DNA from: Salinarimonas sp052380005
Lineage (GTDB): Bacteria > Pseudomonadota > Alphaproteobacteria > Rhizobiales > Beijerinckiaceae
NCBI GenBank assembly: GCA_052380005.1
Contig: JBQTCJ010000015.1
DNA: 64,000 bases
Reading direction: 5' to 3' (one strand)
In this document: positions 60,306 through 64,000 of the stretch, piece after piece
Layout of the letters: each line of letters starts with the position of its first letter
Position numbering within the stretch: position 1 is the stretch's first letter
Notes under the pieces: generated by a model
What the model was told of the DNA's origin: nothing
What the model saw: the letters and a program-made list of their open reading frames with translations, nothing else
The model's database searches: none
Translations under genes and position numbers: made by a program

Positions 60306-61220
60306 TCAGGGCGCGAACACGCGGATCGCCTGCGGCAGGACCGAGAAGCGCGCCGGCGTCGTCGCGACGATCTCGCCGTCGGCGTTGACGTCGCGCGGGG
60401 TGCGGGTGTGCACCTCGAAGTCGACGCAGCGCTCGGTGCGCACGTCCGCCCAGGCACCGTGCGCGCCCTTGGCGAAGCAGCGCAGCATCAGGACGAGGCG
60501 CCAGACGTTGCGCATCTCGAGCGAGTGGAGGTCGAGCGTGCCGTCGTCGATCGCCGCGGTCTCCTCGACCACCATGCCGCCGCCGTAGTAGCGCCCGTTG
60601 CCGACGGCGACCTGGTAGGTCTTCACCCGCGTGTCGCCCGATCGCGAGGCGATCGTCGCCGTGAAGGGCCGCGCCCGCAGCGCGACCCGGATCGCCGCCA
60701 GCGCATAGGCGAGCCGGCCCCAGATCCGCTTGCGGCGCTTGCACAAGGCCTTGGCCAGGTCGACCGATAGCCCGATCGAGGCGACGTTGAGGAACGGGCG
60801 CCCGTTCACCACGCCGAGGTCGATCGGCCGTGTGAGCCCCGCCGCGACCGCGGCCATCGCGGCGACGGGGTCCGGCGGCAGGCCGAGCGTGCGGGCGAAG
60901 TCGTTCGCCGTGCCGCAGGGCGCGACGCCGAGCGGCAGGCCGGTCTCGAGGATGCCGGGCAGCGCGGCGTTCACCGTGCCGTCCCCGCCGCAGACGACGA
61001 CGGCGTCGACCTCCCCGGCGCGCCTGCGGATGTCGTCGGACACCTCGCGCGCCGCCGAGAAGGTCTCGGCGAGCACGCTCATGCCGTGCCCTTCCAGCGC
61101 CGCCATGACCGCCCCCAGGCATTCGGCGCCGCGCCGGCTGTGCGGGTTGACGAGGAGGAGGACGCGCGCAGGGCGCCCGCGTGCCTCGGGGACGGGCCGG
61201 CCCTCGGCGAGAACGGTCAT
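60306..61220 (-). CDS. diacylglycerol kinase-like lipid kinase (YegS/DagK family)
   Basis: This 304-residue kinase has the family signature VVCGGDGTVNAALPG, then GVAPCGTANDFARTLGLP, and the C-terminal NADGEIV. It probably phosphorylates diacylglycerol or a related lipid at the membrane. ATG 61220 has GGAG six bases ahead. It converges on the SDR gene. Confidence 0.92.
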   Translation of the reverse strand: MTVLAEGRPVPEARGRPARVLLLVNPHSRRGAECLGAVMAALEGHGMSVLAETFSAAREVSDDIRRRAGEVDAVVVCGGDGTVNAALPGILETGLPLGVAPCGTANDFARTLGLPPDPVAAMAAVAAGLTRPIDLGVVNGRPFLNVASIGLSVDLAKALCKRRKRIWGRLAYALAAIRVALRARPFTATIASRSGDTRVKTYQVAVGNGRYYGGGMVVEETAAIDDGTLDLHSLEMRNVWRLVLMLRCFAKGAHGAWADVRTERCVDFEVHTRTPRDVNADGEIVATTPARFSVLPQAIRVFAP

Positions 61221-61353
61221 GAGTAACTCCGGAGCGCGACGGCGCACGGAGCGTTATGGTGCGCTGCCCACCGAATTGCGAGCCCCCGGGATACCAGGGG
61301 TCCTGCCATCGTCGCGGCGCCGTGCTAGAAGCGCCCTCCACGCGAGCGAGACC

Positions 61354-62838
61354 ATGCACCGCACGAAGAGCCCCGGCCTCACGCTTCCCGCCCTCGCGCC
61401 GGTCGCCTCCCTCGTCGGCGGAACGCTGCTCGCGCTCGCGGCCGCGATGGTCCTTCCGATGGCCGTCGACCTGTGGGCGGAGAACCCCGACTGGCGCGCC
61501 TTCGCCGTCTCCGCCGGCGTGACCGCGGCGGCGGGCGCGCTGCTGATGGCGGCGGGGCGCGGGGGGCTACGCGGCGGGCTGACGATCCGCCAGGCCTTTG
61601 TGCTCACGCCCGCGACATGGACCATGGTGGCCCTGTTCGCGGCGCTGCCGCTCTACCTGTCGGACTACGCGCAGCTGCGCGACAGCTTCACAAACGCCTT
61701 CTTCGAATCGATGTCGGGGCTCACGACCACGGGCTCCACCGTGATCGTCGGGCTTGATTCGGCGCCGCCCGGCGTCCTGCTGTGGCGCGCGATCCTGCAA
61801 TGGATGGGCGGCATCGGCATCATCGCCACCGCGATCGCGATCCTCCCCGCGCTCGGGGTCGGCGGCATGCAGCTCTTCCGCACCGAATCGTCCGACCGCT
61901 CCGAGAAGGTGCTGCCGCGGGTGCGCGACATCGCCGCCGCCATCGCCGCGGTCTACGTCGCCCTCACGGCCCTGTGCGCCCTGCTCTACTGGCTCGCCGA
62001 GATGACGCCCTTCGACGCCGTGGCGCATGCGCTGACCACCGTCTCGACCGGCGGCTATTCCACGACCGACCTCTCGATGGGCGGCTTCGGCCCGGCGGTG
62101 CAATGGATCGCGACCGCCTTCATGCTTGCGGGCGCGCTGCCCTTCGTCCTCTACATCCGCCTCCTGCGCAGCGAGGGCGCGGTCTTCCTCGACAGCCAGG
62201 TGCGCACGCTCGTCCTGCTCCTCGTGGGCGTCTCGACGCTGCTGGCCGGATGGCTCGTCCTCACGCACGGCTACGCGCCGGGAGAGGCGGCGCGGCACGC
62301 CGCCTTCAACGTCGTCTCGGTGGTGACGACCACGGGCTACGCCTCGACCGACTACCTCGTCTGGGGCAACCTCGCGGTGGGGCTGTTCTTCGCGCTCACC
62401 TTCATCGGCGGCTGCACGGGCTCGACCTCCGGCGGCATGAAGATCTTCCGCTTCGAGATCATGGCGCAGATGCTGCGGGCGCATTTCCGCCGGCTGATCT
62501 ACCCGCACGGCGTGTTTCCGCGCACCTATGCGGGCCGCCCCCTGCCGGACGACGTCGTCGCCTCCGTCGTGGTGTTCTTCTCGCTCTTCTTCATCTGCTA
62601 CAGCCTGATCACCCTCGTGCTGATGGCGATCGGGCTCGACTTCGTCACCGCGATCAGCGCCTCGGTCACCGCGCTCGCCAATGTCGGCCCCGGGCTCGGG
62701 CCGATCATCGGGCCCGCGGGCAACTTCGCACCGCTGCCGGAGGCCGCCAAGTGGGTTCTCGCCTTCGCCATGCTGCTCGGCCGGCTCGAGCTGTTCACGG
62801 TGCTGATCCTGCTCACGCCGGGCTTCTGGCGCGAGTGA
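61354..62838 (+). CDS. trkH: Trk-type potassium uptake protein TrkH
   Basis: This 494-residue K+ transporter membrane subunit contains four MPM repeats with selectivity-filter segments: SGLTTTGST, TVSTGGYSTTD, VVTTTGYASTD and ALANVGPGLGP. ILQWMGGIGI and GGCTGSTSGGMK are typical of TrkH. The regulatory TrkA is not in the window. Starts at ATG 61354, divergent from the lipid kinase. Confidence 0.96.
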   Translation: MHRTKSPGLTLPALAPVASLVGGTLLALAAAMVLPMAVDLWAENPDWRAFAVSAGVTAAAGALLMAAGRGGLRGGLTIRQAFVLTPATWTMVALFAALPLYLSDYAQLRDSFTNAFFESMSGLTTTGSTVIVGLDSAPPGVLLWRAILQWMGGIGIIATAIAILPALGVGGMQLFRTESSDRSEKVLPRVRDIAAAIAAVYVALTALCALLYWLAEMTPFDAVAHALTTVSTGGYSTTDLSMGGFGPAVQWIATAFMLAGALPFVLYIRLLRSEGAVFLDSQVRTLVLLLVGVSTLLAGWLVLTHGYAPGEAARHAAFNVVSVVTTTGYASTDYLVWGNLAVGLFFALTFIGGCTGSTSGGMKIFRFEIMAQMLRAHFRRLIYPHGVFPRTYAGRPLPDDVVASVVVFFSLFFICYSLITLVLMAIGLDFVTAISASVTALANVGPGLGPIIGPAGNFAPLPEAAKWVLAFAMLLGRLELFTVLILLTPGFWRE

Positions 62839-62849
62839 CCGCGCGGCGC

Positions 62850-63809
62850 TCAGCCCGGGATCTCGCGCGCGCCCTCGGCGAAGGCGTCGATCGCCTGCGT
62901 CCACGCGGGCCGGTCCGGCCAGAGATAGTCGACGGCGCCGGCGGCGGGACGGTAGACGGCGGTGTAGAACGTGCCCATCACGCCGTCGAAGTCGCGCCGC
63001 AGGATCGGCGGGGCGAGGAAGGCGCGGACCATCTCGTCGCGCCCGGTACCCGGCGTCTCGCGCAGGCGGGTCAGGAGATCGCAGCGCTCGACCGTCTCGC
63101 TCGCCGCGTCCCCCGCCGGCCATTCCGGTTCACGCTGGTGGTTGGTCACCACCGGGCCATCGAGCACCAGAGGCTCGCGGTCCGGTGCCAGCATCGCCAC
63201 GGCATGGACGCCCGTCCGGTCCAGCACGACGATGTTCGTCGCCATGGCGGAGGGGATGCGGGTGAGCGCCGCGATCGCCTCCGGCACCGTGGCGCAGGTC
63301 TCGAGCACGTAGCGCACGAGCCAGGGATTGGCGAAGCCCTCCCCCGCGACCGGCCGCCCGCCGAAGGTGAGCGCCGCGGAGAGCCCCGCGTCGTTGATGC
63401 CGTCGAGCGCGCCGAAGAGCGCCTCGCTCAACGCGATCACCCGCCGCCCGCCGGCCCAGCGCCCGTGCTGGAGCGTGCCCTCGAAGAAGCCCGAGGTGAA
63501 GTCGTAGTTGCGGATCATCACCGGCTCCGCCTCCGGCGAGATCGCCACCGAGCAGCCGGTCACCACCGGCGGGGGCGACCAGCCCGTGAGGAGGGCATGC
63601 GCCACGGGATCGTCGCCGGCCAGCTCGCAGGCGCGCTCCCAGGCCGGCACGAGCTCAGGCATGTGCGCGGCGAGGGCGGCGCGGCGCACAGCGATTGGCG
63701 GGTCGTCTGCGGCGGGCGCGAACCAGGCGCGATAGCGCGGCCAGAGCGCCTCGAAACGCGCCCGCCACTTCGGCCCCGGCCGCTCCTCGGACATCGCCAC
63801 GAGCTCCAT
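62850..63809 (-). CDS. C45-family autoproteolytic acyltransferase/hydrolase
   Basis: This 319-residue Ntn-hydrolase-like protein is related to acyl-CoA:6-aminopenicillanate acyltransferase and choloylglycine hydrolase-type enzymes. The expected nucleophile is Cys in VVTGCSVAI (about residue 85), followed by MIRNYDF; the NHQREPEW segment and AALTFGG also fit. Activation would need cleavage before the Cys. The substrate is unknown. GGAGGG precedes ATG 63809; ATG 63794 is a possible alternative. Confidence 0.85.
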   Translation of the reverse strand: MELVAMSEERPGPKWRARFEALWPRYRAWFAPAADDPPIAVRRAALAAHMPELVPAWERACELAGDDPVAHALLTGWSPPPVVTGCSVAISPEAEPVMIRNYDFTSGFFEGTLQHGRWAGGRRVIALSEALFGALDGINDAGLSAALTFGGRPVAGEGFANPWLVRYVLETCATVPEAIAALTRIPSAMATNIVVLDRTGVHAVAMLAPDREPLVLDGPVVTNHQREPEWPAGDAASETVERCDLLTRLRETPGTGRDEMVRAFLAPPILRRDFDGVMGTFYTAVYRPAAGAVDYLWPDRPAWTQAIDAFAEGAREIPG

Positions 63810-63944
63810 CGCGCTTCCCTCCGGCCGCCGTTCGAGCCGGCAGCGTAGGAGAAATTTTCAGCCCGGCGCAACCGGCCCGCCGTCCTTGCGCCGGCCGCGT
63901 GGGCGGGGTAGCCAGAACCTCGACGAGGCCGAATGCAGCCGACT

Positions 63945-64000
63945 CTCCTTCCCTGTAGGATTCCTCTGCGAAACTCCGCCTTGTTCTGGCTTGCCGTTGT
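63945..64000. other. end of a possible family 1 palindromic element
   Basis: CTCCTTCCCTGTAGG at 63943-63957 is identical to the left tip of the element at 6127, but the sequence then diverges and the window ends. Nothing else is seen between 63810 and 64000. Confidence 0.35.

Overview
The window is a very GC-rich chromosomal segment of an alphaproteobacterium. The complete PhyR-NepR-EcfG general stress response module (40.9-42.7 kb), DUF2865, IalB-family and HspQ-type proteins and a second glutamyl-tRNA synthetase point to the Hyphomicrobiales (a Methylobacteriaceae/Salinarimonas-like lineage is my inference, not a measurement). I see no rRNA, tRNA, CRISPR array, integrase or transposase. Gene density is high, genes are often coupled by TGATG or ATGA overlaps, and no gap exceeds about 300 bp.

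Layout. 1-2.3 kb: end of a peptide-type ABC importer (permease, double ATPase). 2.3-4.7 kb: aldehyde dehydrogenase plus 3-hydroxyisobutyrate-type dehydrogenase. 4.8-15.6 kb: a D-xylose island, with xylF-xylH-xylG-xylB-xylA leftward and a ROK regulator (XylR type) divergent. A di-haem MauG/cytochrome c peroxidase-like gene continues the xyl operon, and an FG-GAP/ASPIC protein follows xylR. 15.6-30.2 kb: housekeeping genes (DsbB, PpiD, TrpE, SemiSWEET, topoisomerase IB, PdxJ, NYN nuclease, ArsR/SRPBCC pair, a ClpP paralogue, SmpB, DapA, lytic transglycosylase, LepA). 30.4-40.1 kb: ATP-dependent DNA ligase with its partner exonuclease, UbiA, RsmE, Map, GltX and envelope proteins. 40.2-44 kb: the stress-response locus, with a single-domain response regulator, a candidate small RNA, phyR facing nepR-ecfG across two back-to-back EcfG promoters, and small proteins. 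44-49.8 kb: diguanylate cyclase, DEAD-box helicase, hydrolase, a receiver-like protein without its phospho-acceptor and an AMP-binding-like protein without its P-loop. 49.8-56.5 kb: YejA-like binding protein, IalB, HspQ, CoA-ester lyase, AEC transporter, CoA-transferase. 56.6-64 kb: LuxR-type regulator, K+-channel-like protein, a Gly/Met-rich protein of unknown function beside an AT-rich spacer, SDR, lipid kinase, TrkH, and a C45-family hydrolase.

Most unusual. (1) Palindromic repeat elements are inserted in frame into three genes. One family lies in the signal-peptide n-regions of both the MauG-like and the ASPIC proteins, read in two different frames. A second family is present twice in the inter-domain loop of the DNA ligase. 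They behave like Rickettsia palindromic elements. (2) A candidate EcfG-dependent small RNA of about 88 nt lies beside phyR, with promoter, 5' hairpin, C-rich anti-Shine-Dalgarno tract and perfect terminator. (3) Two operator-like sites of the same 6-10-6 geometry control the xylF/xylR intergenic region, one of them covering the xylR ribosome-binding site and the A of its start codon.
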